Positions 16,586 to 25,744 of a stretch of DNA of 64,000 nucleotides are shown here, in pieces. A program made the translations under genes and the position numbers. The stretch is from Propionibacterium sp. oral taxon 192 str. F0372 (lineage in GTDB: Bacteria > Actinomycetota > Actinomycetes > Propionibacteriales > Propionibacteriaceae). Positions within the stretch are counted from its first letter, which is position 1. Each line of letters starts with the position of its first letter. The notes under the pieces were generated by a model. The model ran no database searches and was not told the origin of the DNA. It saw nothing but the letters and a program-made list of their open reading frames with translations. The stretch is taken from positions 1,376,599 to 1,440,598 of the forward strand of contig NZ_KE340297.1 in assembly GCF_000413315.1 (NCBI RefSeq), in the 5' to 3' direction.

Positions 16586-17394
16586 TGGAGCGCCCATTGG
16601 TGATGGGGGTACTCAACGTCACCCCTGACTCCTTCTCAGACGGGGGACGCTGGGCCAGCACCGAACAAGCGATCGCCCATGGCCTGGAGTTGGTGGCTCA
16701 GGGCGCTGACATCATTGATATCGGCGGGGAATCGACGCGCCCGGGTGCTGTTAGGCCCGACGCCAAGGAGGAACTTGCCAGAGTGCTTCCCGTTGTCGAA
16801 GCGCTTTCTGCTGAGGTCGTTGTCTCGGTGGATACCATGCGGGCCGAAATCGCTGGGGCGACGATCGCCGCCGGAGCGCAGATCATCAATGACGTCTCCG
16901 GGGGGCTGGGCGATTCCGGAATGCTGCGGATGGTCGCCGACGCAGGCGTGGACTACGTCTGCCAGCACTGGCGCGGACATGGTGCGGTGATGGACAATTT
17001 CGCGTCCTACGCTGATGTGGTTACCGAAGTGCTCACCGAGACCATGGGCCGGGTGGAAGCCGCCGTCGCAGCAGGCATAGCACCTGAGCGGATCATCATT
17101 GACCCAGGGCTGGGATTCGCCAAAAAAGCCGTGCACGACTGGACTTTGGTCGGTAGCCTCCACCGGTTCGTTGCTACCGGGCACCGGGTGCTCGTCGGCG
17201 CTTCCCGGAAACGTTTCCTGGGGGCCGTGCTCGGCGGACGTGCCCCCGATGGACGCGACGTCGCCACCGCCGCAGTGTCGGTGCTGTGCGCCCGGCAGGG
17301 GGTGTGGGCGGTGCGTGCCCACGATGTGCTAGCTCAACGCGATGCATTGGCCGTGGCGATGGCCGTTGATGATCCGATGGCGCTGCCTGTCTGA
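16585..17394 (+). CDS. folP: Dihydropteroate synthase
   Basis: A 269-residue TIM-barrel enzyme joining p-aminobenzoate to dihydropterin pyrophosphate; the sulfonamide target. It has both family signatures, MGVLNVTPDSFSDGG near the N-terminus and DIIDIGGESTRPGA around residues 41-54, and the VLVGASRKRF motif late in the protein. Its ATG overlaps the folE stop (TGATG). A 332-base gap separates it from folB, unlike the tight spacing elsewhere in this set. Confidence 0.97.
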   Translation: MERPLVMGVLNVTPDSFSDGGRWASTEQAIAHGLELVAQGADIIDIGGESTRPGAVRPDAKEELARVLPVVEALSAEVVVSVDTMRAEIAGATIAAGAQIINDVSGGLGDSGMLRMVADAGVDYVCQHWRGHGAVMDNFASYADVVTEVLTETMGRVEAAVAAGIAPERIIIDPGLGFAKKAVHDWTLVGSLHRFVATGHRVLVGASRKRFLGAVLGGRAPDGRDVATAAVSVLCARQGVWAVRAHDVLAQRDALAVAMAVDDPMALPV

Positions 17395-17726
17395 ATCGCA
17401 ACCAATCCCGGTGACCTTCGGTTTCCGTAACCCGGGAACATTCATGGACGGGGATGGATCAGTCAACTGGAGTGCTCTGGTCTGCAGCCATCCGGCACTG
17501 CCTATTCCTGTTGACTTCACTCCCGGTTCATTCATACGGCAGGGATGGTAGGTCACGTAGGGCCCGGTAACCGGGATTCCGTATCAATGGAGCCATTGGC
17601 AAGGTAGTGGGTGCCGGGTTTTCGGAGAAGCCCGAGGCATTGGTCAGGGGTTTTTCAGGGTTGGGGTGGGGAGTTCTGGTTTCTGACCCCGGTTCGTTCA
17701 GCGCCGGGTACACGTAATCTTCCCCC
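17395..17726. other. 332-base gap between folP and folB with inverted repeats
   Basis: No gene is visible. The interval has several CCCGG-rich partial repeats, including the near-palindrome CCCGGTAACCGGG around 17564-17576 and an inverted partner of it near 17426-17436 (GTAACCCGGGA). These could fold in RNA after folP. The last 20 bases hold the folB promoter. No tRNA or known riboswitch was recognised. Confidence 0.5.
17715..17720 (+). promoter_or_regulatory. -10 element of folB (leaderless)
   Basis: TAATCT ends six bases before the folB ATG, and the bases between are TCCCCC without a ribosome binding site. This implies a separate, leaderless folB-folK transcript. Confidence 0.5.
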
Positions 17727-18092
17727 ATGGACGAACGTATCGGAACAATTCGGCTCCGTGGTCTGAGCGTGTACGGTCACCACGGGATCCTCGATTTCGA
17801 GCGTCGCGATGGGCAGACCTTCGTCGTGGACGTGCTGCTCGAGATCTTGGTTCCGTCCAGCGATGACATATCCCAAACTGTGGACTATTCCGCGGTGGCA
17901 GGCATCGTCGCAGGGATCGTGGCTGGTCAACCAGTCAATCTCATCGAAACCTTGGCGATGACCATTGCGGACCGGCTCGCGACCTATCCTCGCATTCGGC
18001 GCGTGGAGGTGACCGTGCACAAACCCGAAGCACCGATCGGCGTCCAATTCTCCGACGTCTCAGTGAGTGTGGAGGGAGCCTCTCGTGAGTGA
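17727..18092 (+). CDS. folB: Dihydroneopterin aldolase
   Basis: A 121-residue cytoplasmic enzyme splitting dihydroneopterin to 6-hydroxymethyl-dihydropterin and glycolaldehyde. The family start RLRGLSVYGHHGILDFERRDGQ and the conserved Glu/Lys regions (NLIETLAMTIADRL and VTVHKPEAPI) are present. Length and order before folK are standard. The stop lies inside the folK start region, so the two are translationally coupled. Confidence 0.96.
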   Translation: MDERIGTIRLRGLSVYGHHGILDFERRDGQTFVVDVLLEILVPSSDDISQTVDYSAVAGIVAGIVAGQPVNLIETLAMTIADRLATYPRIRRVEVTVHKPEAPIGVQFSDVSVSVEGASRE

Positions 18093-18654
18093 GTTATTCT
18101 CCGTTGACGCAGACACCTTGGGCAATCTGCGGCCCTTGAACCGGGTCGTTTTCTCGCTGGGATCCAACTTGGGTGACAGTCTTGAGATCTTGCAGGCGGC
18201 CGTTGACAACCTTGCCGAGACCCCCAATCTCATCCTCGTCGGCATCTCCCCGGTCTACCGGACCACCCCTTGGGGTGGGGTAGAACAGCCTGATTTCCTG
18301 AACATTGTGGTCATCGCCGAGTCAACTCTGGAACCATTGACGTTACTTGATCGTTGTGCGGCCATCGAGGAAGCCTATGGCCGGGAACGAGACCCCCAGA
18401 ACCCCTATGGTCCGCGAACCTTGGACATCGACCTGATTGTCGTTGGTTCCCGCACCAGTGACACCGAGGAATTACGGTTGCCGCATCCGCGAGCACATCT
18501 TCGTGCTTTCGTGCTGGTTCCGTGGCTGGACCTGGAGCCACGAGCAGTTCTTCCCCAAGGTCCGGTTGCCGAACTGGTGACCTCGCTTGACACGACAACG
18601 GTGGAACAGCTCGAAGATGTGTCAATTTTAGGAACCGACTTGAACATTGGCTGA
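18085..18654 (+). CDS. folK: 2-amino-4-hydroxy-6-hydroxymethyldihydropteridine pyrophosphokinase
   Basis: A 189-residue HPPK that pyrophosphorylates the pterin before FolP acts. Motifs FSLGSNLGDS near residue 23, SPVYRTTPWGG, and the PYGPRTLDIDLI active-site stretch are present. The GTG at 18085 is chosen for GGAGGGAG about seven bases upstream; a longer frame from 18067 lacks such a site. It overlaps folB by eight bases. Confidence 0.95.
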   Translation: MSELFSVDADTLGNLRPLNRVVFSLGSNLGDSLEILQAAVDNLAETPNLILVGISPVYRTTPWGGVEQPDFLNIVVIAESTLEPLTLLDRCAAIEEAYGRERDPQNPYGPRTLDIDLIVVGSRTSDTEELRLPHPRAHLRAFVLVPWLDLEPRAVLPQGPVAELVTSLDTTTVEQLEDVSILGTDLNIG

Positions 18655-18704
18655 ATCATGTCCAGAATTAGGCCAAAGAAGTCGTCTCTATGTGTGGAGG
18701 AACA

Positions 18705-19031
18705 ATGGCGGAGCGTGTGGTCGTAACCTATGTCGATGACCTTGACGGATCGGATGCATCGGAGAAGGTGCAATTCAGTCTCGACGGAGTTTCCTATGAA
18801 ATCGACCTGTCCGAGGCGAATGCCGTGGAACTTCGTGAGGCCCTGGCCCCCTACATCGGTGTTGCTCGTCGCCTTGCCGGTTCGGCCCGTCGCCGGATGC
18901 GTCGCAGTGGGGTTGCCGGTCCCAGCGCCACCGAGATTCGCAACTGGGCCCAGGCCAACGGCTATGAGGTGAGCAGCCGCGGGCGGGTTTCAGCGAAGGT
19001 CCGCGAGGCTTATGCGAAAGCCAATGCCTGA
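18705..19031 (+). CDS. lsr2: Lsr2-type nucleoid-associated protein
   Basis: A 108-residue H-NS-like xenogeneic silencer that binds and bridges AT-rich DNA. The N-terminal oligomerisation half (VVVTYVDDLDGS...FSLDGVSYEIDLSE) and the C-terminal DNA-binding half with its RGR AT-hook-like loop (SSRGRVSAKVREAY) are both typical. The ATG follows GGAGGA. It is followed by a strong terminator, so it ends the fol transcription unit or is separately expressed. Confidence 0.96.
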   Translation: MAERVVVTYVDDLDGSDASEKVQFSLDGVSYEIDLSEANAVELREALAPYIGVARRLAGSARRRMRRSGVAGPSATEIRNWAQANGYEVSSRGRVSAKVREAYAKANA

Positions 19032-19059
19032 TCTGGTCAACCGGTAACTGTTGAGGGTA

Positions 19060-19092
19060 GGGGTCCGGCCGACATCTCGTCGGCCGGACCCC
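19060..19092. terminator. Terminator hairpin after lsr2
   Basis: A perfect 14-bp stem (19060-19073 with 19079-19092) with a five-base loop lies 29 bases after the lsr2 stop. There is no U-run. It separates lsr2 from clpC. Confidence 0.85.
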
Positions 19093-19140
19093 TGTTGCTC
19101 TCGGCGAAACCGGGAACAACGTCGTTTCGTGTGAGGTTTG

Positions 19141-19146
19141 TAGACT
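19141..19146 (+). promoter_or_regulatory. Candidate clpC -10 element with ClgR-like site upstream
   Basis: TAGACT lies about 64 bases before the clpC start and would give a short leader. At 19095-19108 the sequence TTGCTCTCGGCGAA resembles, with two mismatches, the CGCY-NANR-GCG core bound by ClgR, the usual activator of actinobacterial clp genes. Both assignments are tentative. Confidence 0.3.
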
Positions 19147-19209
19147 ATGAACGGCGCCCTCGACGAGGTGCGTCACCCCGGGTCGGTAACGACCAGTCTT
19201 AGGAGTCGA

Positions 19210-21738
19210 ATGTTCGAGCGTTTCACTGATCGTGCGCGTCGGGTGGTCGTCCTGGCCCAGGACGAAGCCAAGATGCTCAACCACAACTACATAGGCACCG
19301 AGCACCTGCTGCTTGGGCTCATCCATGAGGGGGAGGGTGTCGCGGCGAAGGCCCTGGAGCAGATGGGTATCTCCTTGGAGGCCGTGCGATCCCAGGTCGA
19401 AGAGGTCATTGGCCACGGCCAGAACCAGCCCACTGGCCACATCCCCTTCACCCCACGGGCCAAGAAGGTCCTGGAGCTGTCGCTGCGTGAAGCTCTCCAG
19501 ATGAACCACTCCTACATAGGCACCGAGCACATCCTGCTTGGGCTCATCCGTGAGGGGGAGGGCGTGGCAGCCGATGTGCTGATCAAGCTTGGTGCCGACC
19601 TCAACCGGGTGCGTAATACCGTCCTTCAACTGCTCAGTGGCTACCAGGGCGGGGAAGGCCAGCCGGTCACTTCCGGTGCCCCCGAGCAGCAAGAGTCCTC
19701 GGGTCGCGGCAACCAGACCGTGCTCGACCAGTTTGGTCGCAATCTCACCCAGGCCGCCCGTGAGAAGAAGCTTGATCCCGTTATCGGCCGGGTCAAGGAG
19801 ATCGAGCGAGTGATGACGGTGCTGTCGCGCCGTACTAAGAACAACCCGGTGCTGATCGGTGAGCCTGGCGTTGGCAAGACCGCCATCGTCGAGGGCCTGG
19901 CCCAGCAGATCGTCCGTGGCGATGTCCCCGAGACCCTCCGCGACAAGCAGATTTACACCCTTGACCTGGGTTCTTTGGTGGCCGGTTCCCGGTATCGCGG
20001 CGATTTCGAGGAGCGCCTGAAGAAGGTACTCAAGGAGATCAAGACTCGTGGCGACGTCATGTTATTCATTGACGAGATTCATACCTTGGTCGGTGCGGGT
20101 GCCGCCGAGGGGGCCATCGACGCGGCCTCAATCCTCAAGCCGATGCTCGCCCGGGGCGAGTTGCAGACCATCGGTGCAACCACTCTCGACGAATATCGCA
20201 AGTACATTGAGAAGGATGCTGCGCTGGAGCGTCGCTTCCAGCCGATCCAGGTGGCTGAGCCATCGATCGCGATGGCCATCGATATTCTCAAGGGGCTGCG
20301 TGATCGTTACGAGGCACATCACCGGGTGACCATCACCGACGAGGCGCTGTCCGCGGCGGCGAACATGGCTGCTCGTTACATTCAAGATCGTTTCCTTCCT
20401 GATAAGGCAATTGATCTGATCGATGAGGCGGGTGCCCGGATGCGTATCCAGCGGATGACTGCTCCGCCGGATCTCCGGGAATTCGATGAGAAAATCGCCT
20501 CGGTGCGCACTGAGAAGGAGGCCGCGATCGACGCACAGGACTTCGAGCGGGCCGCATCACTGCGCGACACCGAGAAGCAACTGATGACCCAGCGAGCCGA
20601 TCGTGAGCGTTCCTGGAAGGAGGGTGACGAGGATTCCCCGGCGATGATCGGTGAACAGCAGATCGCCGAGGTTCTGGCCGCATCCACCGGTGTTCCGGTT
20701 ACCCAGCTCACCGAGGAGGAGTCCTCGCGGCTGCTGCGTATGGAGGAGGAGATCGCCAAGCGTTACGTCGGCCAGGTCGACGCGGTTAAGGCTTTGGCCC
20801 GCTCTATCCGTCGTACTCGTGCTGGGCTGAAGGATCCCAAGCGCCCCTCGGGCTCGTTCATTTTTGCCGGGCCTTCGGGCGTCGGCAAGACCGAACTCAC
20901 CAAGGCTCTTGCCGAGTTCCTGTTCGGCGACGAGGATGCCTTGATCACCTTGGACATGTCCGAGTACTCCGAAAAGCACACCGCGTCCCGGATGTTTGGT
21001 TCGCCTCCTGGCTATGTTGGTTACGAGGAGGGCGGGCAGCTTACCGAGAAAGTGCGTCGCAAACCGTTCTCGGTGATTCTTTTCGACGAGATCGAGAAAG
21101 CCCACCCGGACATCTTCAACTCGCTGTTGCAGATCCTCGACGAGGGCCGTCTCACCGATGCCCAAGGGCGTGTGGTCGATTTCAAGAACACCGTTATCGT
21201 GATGACCACGAACCTCGGTTCGCGCGACATTTCGAAGGGTGTGGGACTCGGCTTCTCCCGTGCCGGTGACTCGCAGAGCAGCTACGAGTCGATGAAGGCG
21301 AAGGTGAACGAGGAACTCAAGCAGCATTTCCGCCCGGAATTCCTGAATCGCGTCGACGAGACTATCGTCTTCCATACCCTCACCGAGGCCGACATCCAGC
21401 GGATTGTCGACCTGATGGTCGCCGAGATCGAGGCCCGCCTGAGTGATCGCGATATGGGTATTGAGCTCACCCCGGCTGCTCGCGAACTCATCGCCAAGCG
21501 CGGCTTCGATCCGGTGCTGGGCGCTCGTCCGCTGCGCCGGGCTATCCAGCGCGACATTGAGGACCAGATCGCCGAGCAGATCCTGTTCGGTGAGCTGGGT
21601 GCCGGAACGATCGTCGTCGTGGATGCCGTGCCGGGTGCTGACGAGGTTTCCACCGAGGCCTTCACCTTCGTAGGTACTCCTAAGGTGAGCGCTCCGGAGA
21701 CCGCCGCAGTGGCGATGGGCGGCGATCCGGAGAGCTGA
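19210..21738 (+). CDS. clpC: ATP-dependent Clp protease ATPase subunit ClpC
   Basis: An 842-residue AAA+ unfoldase that feeds substrates to ClpP. It starts [20 protein letters not shown], with AGGAG five bases before the ATG; an upstream ATG at 19147 is not supported. The order is two Clp-N repeats (about 4-145), a first ATPase domain with GEPGVGKT near 217, a UVR-containing middle region ([14 protein letters not shown]), and a second ATPase domain with GPSGVGKT near 554. It is monocistronic between two hairpins. Confidence 0.97.
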   Translation: MFERFTDRARRVVVLAQDEAKMLNHNYIGTEHLLLGLIHEGEGVAAKALEQMGISLEAVRSQVEEVIGHGQNQPTGHIPFTPRAKKVLELSLREALQMNHSYIGTEHILLGLIREGEGVAADVLIKLGADLNRVRNTVLQLLSGYQGGEGQPVTSGAPEQQESSGRGNQTVLDQFGRNLTQAAREKKLDPVIGRVKEIERVMTVLSRRTKNNPVLIGEPGVGKTAIVEGLAQQIVRGDVPETLRDKQIYTLDLGSLVAGSRYRGDFEERLKKVLKEIKTRGDVMLFIDEIHTLVGAGAAEGAIDAASILKPMLARGELQTIGATTLDEYRKYIEKDAALERRFQPIQVAEPSIAMAIDILKGLRDRYEAHHRVTITDEALSAAANMAARYIQDRFLPDKAIDLIDEAGARMRIQRMTAPPDLREFDEKIASVRTEKEAAIDAQDFERAASLRDTEKQLMTQRADRERSWKEGDEDSPAMIGEQQIAEVLAASTGVPVTQLTEEESSRLLRMEEEIAKRYVGQVDAVKALARSIRRTRAGLKDPKRPSGSFIFAGPSGVGKTELTKALAEFLFGDEDALITLDMSEYSEKHTASRMFGSPPGYVGYEEGGQLTEKVRRKPFSVILFDEIEKAHPDIFNSLLQILDEGRLTDAQGRVVDFKNTVIVMTTNLGSRDISKGVGLGFSRAGDSQSSYESMKAKVNEELKQHFRPEFLNRVDETIVFHTLTEADIQRIVDLMVAEIEARLSDRDMGIELTPAARELIAKRGFDPVLGARPLRRAIQRDIEDQIAEQILFGELGAGTIVVVDAVPGADEVSTEAFTFVGTPKVSAPETAAVAMGGDPES

Positions 21739-21755
21739 GGACTCTTTTTGTGGGC

Positions 21756-21799
21756 AATGCGACCGTTGGGTGCTCTTCCTGGCACCCAACGGTCGCATT
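21756..21799. terminator. Terminator hairpin after clpC
   Basis: A perfect 18-bp stem (21756-21773 with 21782-21799) encloses an eight-base loop, 17 bases after the clpC stop. It is followed by GTTCTC rather than a long U-run. Confidence 0.88.
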
Positions 21800-22107
21800 G
21801 TTCTCATCTGCTGCCGAACCGCGAGGGGCGGCATTCTGCGCTCCGCCAGCGTGGTTAGCCAGGGGGAGCACAGCAATGCGCTCAAAACGAGTGTAGAACC
21901 ACACCCGGATTGAATACGCACATGTATTCGTTTTCGCCCTGGCGTGCGCCGCTGAAACGCTTGTCATGTATTGGTCCAAGGTTCTGCCATCGGGTTGTGC
22001 ACTTGTGACAAATGCCCGTAAGGTGCTGTCAATTCTGTCGCTCGCACGGGGCGCGGGTGCGGAAGTGTACAGGGGAACATTTCAGCAGAGCGAGGGGGAC
22101 GGGGCCC
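21800..22107 (+). other. Upstream region of the LPLTG adhesin gene
   Basis: This gene-free stretch contains an inverted repeat GAATAC/GTATTC (21913-21918 with 21925-21930) and a possible promoter of TTGTGC (21995-22000), an 18-base spacer and TAAGGT (22019-22024). That would leave an mRNA leader of about 75 bases before the ATG at 22108. Nothing else was recognised. Confidence 0.35.
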
Positions 22108-24855
22108 ATGCTGGGTGTACTGGGGAAGCAGCGTCGGAGCGGTTTGGCCGCGTTGCTCGGGCTGGTGCTTGTCGTTTCCTCGGTCCTGGGTACCACGATG
22201 GTTCCCCGGGCCGATGCCATTCTCGCCAATACCGGTGGGAGTGCTGGGCGATTTGTCTCGACCATCGACTGGATCGACTGGTCCGGGGCGACGAACACCG
22301 TGGCCAGCGGTGCGCGACGTCTTATCCGGGACGATCAGACCTCGGTGGTGTGGTCTACCCCGTCCAAGGTTGCTGAAGGGATTTGGCGTTCACACCAGTG
22401 CACGATTAGTGAAGTGGAGACCCATTACGAGGTTGTCATTCGCGGTAAACTCTACACCTACGACGTCGGCATCGCGGTGGGCTACAATGTCGGGCAGTAC
22501 TCGCGTGATGGGCTCGCACGTCTTTACAACGACGGTCAGAACTATACCGACGGTGTGCCGAAGGGCAACAACTATAGATCGAATCTGGACATCGGTGTCG
22601 CCAATGGTGTGACGGGCGTGGGCGGCAAGTTGGCGAATGCCTATTTCAAGATCCAATGCAGGGCCTATTTGGTGTCCTCCTCAACCCAACCAGCCAAAGA
22701 GCAGATTCCGGATTTACCGCTGACCGAGATACCCGTGGCAGGGCTGGTCTATGCGGATGCCGAGAGCACGAATCATGTTGGTGCCGAGAAGGAATCGGTG
22801 ACTCTGGCGCCGCTCCCAGTTCCGGGTATGACCAGCCAGGACGTGTCGATGAGGCTGTTGGAAACTCATCGGGCTGCGGGCTGCACGGTGAACCAGTGGG
22901 CCGCCACTCGCAGCTTCCCCTATCCGACTGGTGCAAAGCTTGGCCACAGCCTGACCGTGGATGGACGGGCATGCCTGTCCGGGCCGACCGGGGTCATGCT
23001 CGCCGCCAATGCCAATGGCGGTTACGTTGAGATCGCCGGCGGTGGCGTGAGCGCGATCGCCTTTGGTGTGGTGACCGCCATGGATTATGGGGATGCGCCT
23101 GCTACCTATGGTGAGGCAGCTTCGGTATTCCAACCCGAGTGGACCGGTGGAGAACTGGGCACCGATATCCCATCTTCGGCAGGGTTCAGCGGTTCCGGCC
23201 CTGGTGAGTGGTACAACCTGACCGCAGCCGAGCAGGCGGGCAAGATCGCATCTATGGCTGCGCCGCGAGTGCGGCTCGGTGCCACGACTGATGCAGATAC
23301 CACTCAATACCATTCCGGACAAGCCGATGGGGACGACATCACGGGCAGTCCTCCTGATGACGAGGATGGCTTGGGTACCTGGGACGGGGTGATCCGGACT
23401 GCTCCCGGTTCGGTCTGGCGGCAGCAGGTGACCTGCGCCGGTGGTGGAAAGGTCATCGGCTGGGTCGATTGGAACCGCAACGGAGTCTTCGATCCAGCAG
23501 AGGGTTCTGTCCCGGCGGACTGCCCCGGGTCGGGGACTGCGACCCTGGAATGGAACGTCCCGGCTGATGTGAGGCGTTCGGTCTTGGGCGAGCCGGATTC
23601 AGATGCGACTTTTATGCGGCTGCGCACGACCGCCGACTGGGCCAATGGGGACCCAGTGGTTCCCGGGCCGACCGGTGTCACCGGGACCGGTGAGGTGGAG
23701 GACCACCGTGTGGAGGTACGTGTCCCGATGCTGACGACGGTCAAGCAGGTGGACAATTCCTTCGCTGATGCCACCAGACTGACTCCTGACGACTGGACGA
23801 TCTCGGCAACCCAGCAGGGAACGGTCGTTGCCTCCGGCACGGCAGGCTTCGCAGGGACATTAGTCGCCCCGGGGGCGGTGAATCTCTCAGAGATGTCATC
23901 CAACCTGCTGGCTACGGCCTATGAACGCACGTCCCTGGTCTGTGTCCCGCACCCCAATTCGACCGAGGCCGCATCAACGTCCACCCTTGACGCCGACACC
24001 CAGACGGTGACGATGCGGGGGCAGGACTGGATGCTGTGTACCTATACCAACACCGCGAAATCAGGCGAGGTGACCTGGACCAAGCTCGACCAGGACGGTT
24101 CCACCCGGCTGGGTGGCTCTTCCTGGACGCTGAGCGGTCCGGGAATACCGGCGGGAACCGTGGTCACCGATTGCATTTCAGCGCCTTGCATCACCGGTGC
24201 TGGCAAGGATCAGGACCCGAGGGCCGGTGAGTTCAAGGTGACCGGCCTCGTATGGGGCACTTACCTAATCACCGAGGCCGCAGCACCCACCGGGTACGAG
24301 CCGATGACCGGTCTCCTGCAGTTCGCCCCGATCACCGCGACAAACCTCTCATCGCGTCTCGTTGCCCATCCGGATGGTGTGATCAACAACCGGTTGACTG
24401 GCACTGTCACATGGGGCAAGACCGACGAGAACGGGAACCGGCTCACTGGCTCCCGGTGGAAGCTCACGGGACCAGGGCTGGGTGGCGGTATCGAGGTGGC
24501 CGACTGTACGGAGGCCTCGGACAACGACTGTCCCACCGCAATGACCCGGGATACCGATGCGCGCCCCGGTCATTTCCGGGTGACTGGGCTGGCCTGGGAT
24601 GACGTCGGCATGTACCAGTTGATCGAGACTCGGGCTCCGGTTGGCTACGAGCTCGACGATACCGTCCATCAGTTCGCGATCACCAGTGACGCGTTGGCCA
24701 GGGACTTCACTGATCCCTTCGTCAACCAGAAAACCACGGTGCCGGGCCTGCCATTGACCGGCGGTGCCCCAGCTGACATCTTCTGTCTGATCGGAGCTGG
24801 TGTCCTGGGCCTAGCCGGTCTCATTGAGGCGATCCGCAGGCGTCGCAGTGACTGA
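22108..24855 (+). CDS. LPXTG-anchored surface adhesin with GEVED and SpaA/Cna-B repeats
   Basis: A 915-residue cell-wall protein. The signal peptide (about residues 1-37, ending ADA) follows an ATG with a GA-rich site upstream. The N-terminal 500 residues contain a large Gly/Asn/Thr-rich domain, then a GEVED motif near 528. Two SpaA/Cna-B-like repeats follow at about 650-870, each with a strand-opening Lys (WTKLDQDG, WGKTDENG) and a late E-box (YLITEAAAPTGYE, YQLIETRAPVGYE) expected to form Lys-Asn isopeptide bonds. LPLTG at 881-885, a hydrophobic helix and RRRR form the sorting signal. No sortase gene is nearby. Confidence 0.9.
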   Translation: MLGVLGKQRRSGLAALLGLVLVVSSVLGTTMVPRADAILANTGGSAGRFVSTIDWIDWSGATNTVASGARRLIRDDQTSVVWSTPSKVAEGIWRSHQCTISEVETHYEVVIRGKLYTYDVGIAVGYNVGQYSRDGLARLYNDGQNYTDGVPKGNNYRSNLDIGVANGVTGVGGKLANAYFKIQCRAYLVSSSTQPAKEQIPDLPLTEIPVAGLVYADAESTNHVGAEKESVTLAPLPVPGMTSQDVSMRLLETHRAAGCTVNQWAATRSFPYPTGAKLGHSLTVDGRACLSGPTGVMLAANANGGYVEIAGGGVSAIAFGVVTAMDYGDAPATYGEAASVFQPEWTGGELGTDIPSSAGFSGSGPGEWYNLTAAEQAGKIASMAAPRVRLGATTDADTTQYHSGQADGDDITGSPPDDEDGLGTWDGVIRTAPGSVWRQQVTCAGGGKVIGWVDWNRNGVFDPAEGSVPADCPGSGTATLEWNVPADVRRSVLGEPDSDATFMRLRTTADWANGDPVVPGPTGVTGTGEVEDHRVEVRVPMLTTVKQVDNSFADATRLTPDDWTISATQQGTVVASGTAGFAGTLVAPGAVNLSEMSSNLLATAYERTSLVCVPHPNSTEAASTSTLDADTQTVTMRGQDWMLCTYTNTAKSGEVTWTKLDQDGSTRLGGSSWTLSGPGIPAGTVVTDCISAPCITGAGKDQDPRAGEFKVTGLVWGTYLITEAAAPTGYEPMTGLLQFAPITATNLSSRLVAHPDGVINNRLTGTVTWGKTDENGNRLTGSRWKLTGPGLGGGIEVADCTEASDNDCPTAMTRDTDARPGHFRVTGLAWDDVGMYQLIETRAPVGYELDDTVHQFAITSDALARDFTDPFVNQKTTVPGLPLTGGAPADIFCLIGAGVLGLAGLIEAIRRRRSD

Positions 24856-24862
24856 TCAGCTC

Positions 24863-24939
24863 GGTGACCGGTCACCATCCTCCTGCGGCAGGTAGCCCCT
24901 GTCACATGTGCTCTTTGCGCACGTGAACATTCGTTCACG
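24863..24939. terminator. Convergent terminator structures between the adhesin and aroD
   Basis: A perfect 14-base palindrome GGTGACCGGTCACC at 24863-24876 is followed by a 7-bp hairpin with a four-base loop at 24922-24939, which spans the aroD stop codon. They sit where two converging transcripts meet. Confidence 0.5.
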
Positions 24940-25702
24940 CGGTGGGTAGCTCCAGCAGCCGCTGCCCGGTCAGCACATCGGCCAGTGGCAGCTGGCCGGG
25001 TGCCGATGCCGGGCCGTGGGTGGCGAAGGTTGCCGACGAACCGAATATCTCCCCACTGATGCGCGATACCTTGCCCAGTTCGCCCATGGCCATGGTGATG
25101 AGCGGAATCGGCAAATAGGCAGCGCAGTGGGCGGTTGCCGCCAGCAGGGATGCGACGTCGGCCGGGCAGGTGGGCATCACCGCCAGTTTGGCGATCTGCA
25201 CTCCCATGCGCGTGATGGTCTCCAGGCGGGCCACCATCCGGCTCACCGATCCGGTTCCGGTGAAGTCGTGGTGCGAGCCGATCACCGGCATCCGGTGGCG
25301 TTCGGCGGTGGCGATGAGTTCGGCGGCTCCGGGGTGACTGGCCTGTACGTCGATGGCGTCCATCGTGGCGTCGGCGCATACCGCGGCGATGAGTTCCACA
25401 TAGGTGTCGTCGCCGATATCCCAGGCCCCGCCCTGGTCGGCGGTGCGCACGGTGAAGATGAATGGCCGGTAGGCGGCGGTGCGCCGCAGCAGCGTCGTCA
25501 CCTCGCGCAGGGCCTCAGGGCTCTTATCGGCGAAGGTGTCGGCCCGCCACTCGATGATGTCTGCCGGGCTGGCGAGTAGATTCTTGGTGGTGGTCAGCAG
25601 GGAATCGAGGTCGGGATCGGTGAGCGGGACGATGACCTTCGGGACGCCATCACCGACGACCACGTCTTGGAGGGTCACCGTGCGCACATGCTGTGGAGCC
25701 AT
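24935..25702 (-). CDS. aroD: 3-dehydroquinate dehydratase, type I
   Basis: A 255-residue class I enzyme of the shikimate pathway, dehydrating 3-dehydroquinate through a Schiff base. Visible family features are IIEWRADTF, FTVRTADQGG (substrate Arg), GSHHDF with the catalytic His, and AKLAVMP with the Schiff-base Lys. The ATG has AGGAGA six bases away. It lies 42 bases after the P-loop kinase gene on the same strand, so it may be the last gene of the thiamine operon. Actinobacteria mostly use the type II enzyme (AroQ), so type I here could be an extra copy. Confidence 0.93.
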   Translation of the reverse strand: MAPQHVRTVTLQDVVVGDGVPKVIVPLTDPDLDSLLTTTKNLLASPADIIEWRADTFADKSPEALREVTTLLRRTAAYRPFIFTVRTADQGGAWDIGDDTYVELIAAVCADATMDAIDVQASHPGAAELIATAERHRMPVIGSHHDFTGTGSVSRMVARLETITRMGVQIAKLAVMPTCPADVASLLAATAHCAAYLPIPLITMAMGELGKVSRISGEIFGSSATFATHGPASAPGQLPLADVLTGQRLLELPTA

Positions 25703-25744
25703 GATCTTCTCCTATGCCAGGCGAGGGCGCGATGCAAGTTCCGG

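Noticed and set aside
20557-21921. Long minus-strand frame antisense to clpC
   Set aside because: It is the codon-bias shadow of clpC, and every stretch mirrors conserved ClpC coding sequence.
24922-24939. The GTGAAC-ATTC-GTTCAC repeat as a PHO box
   Set aside because: It is an inverted, not direct, repeat and spans the aroD stop between convergent genes, so a terminator role fits better.
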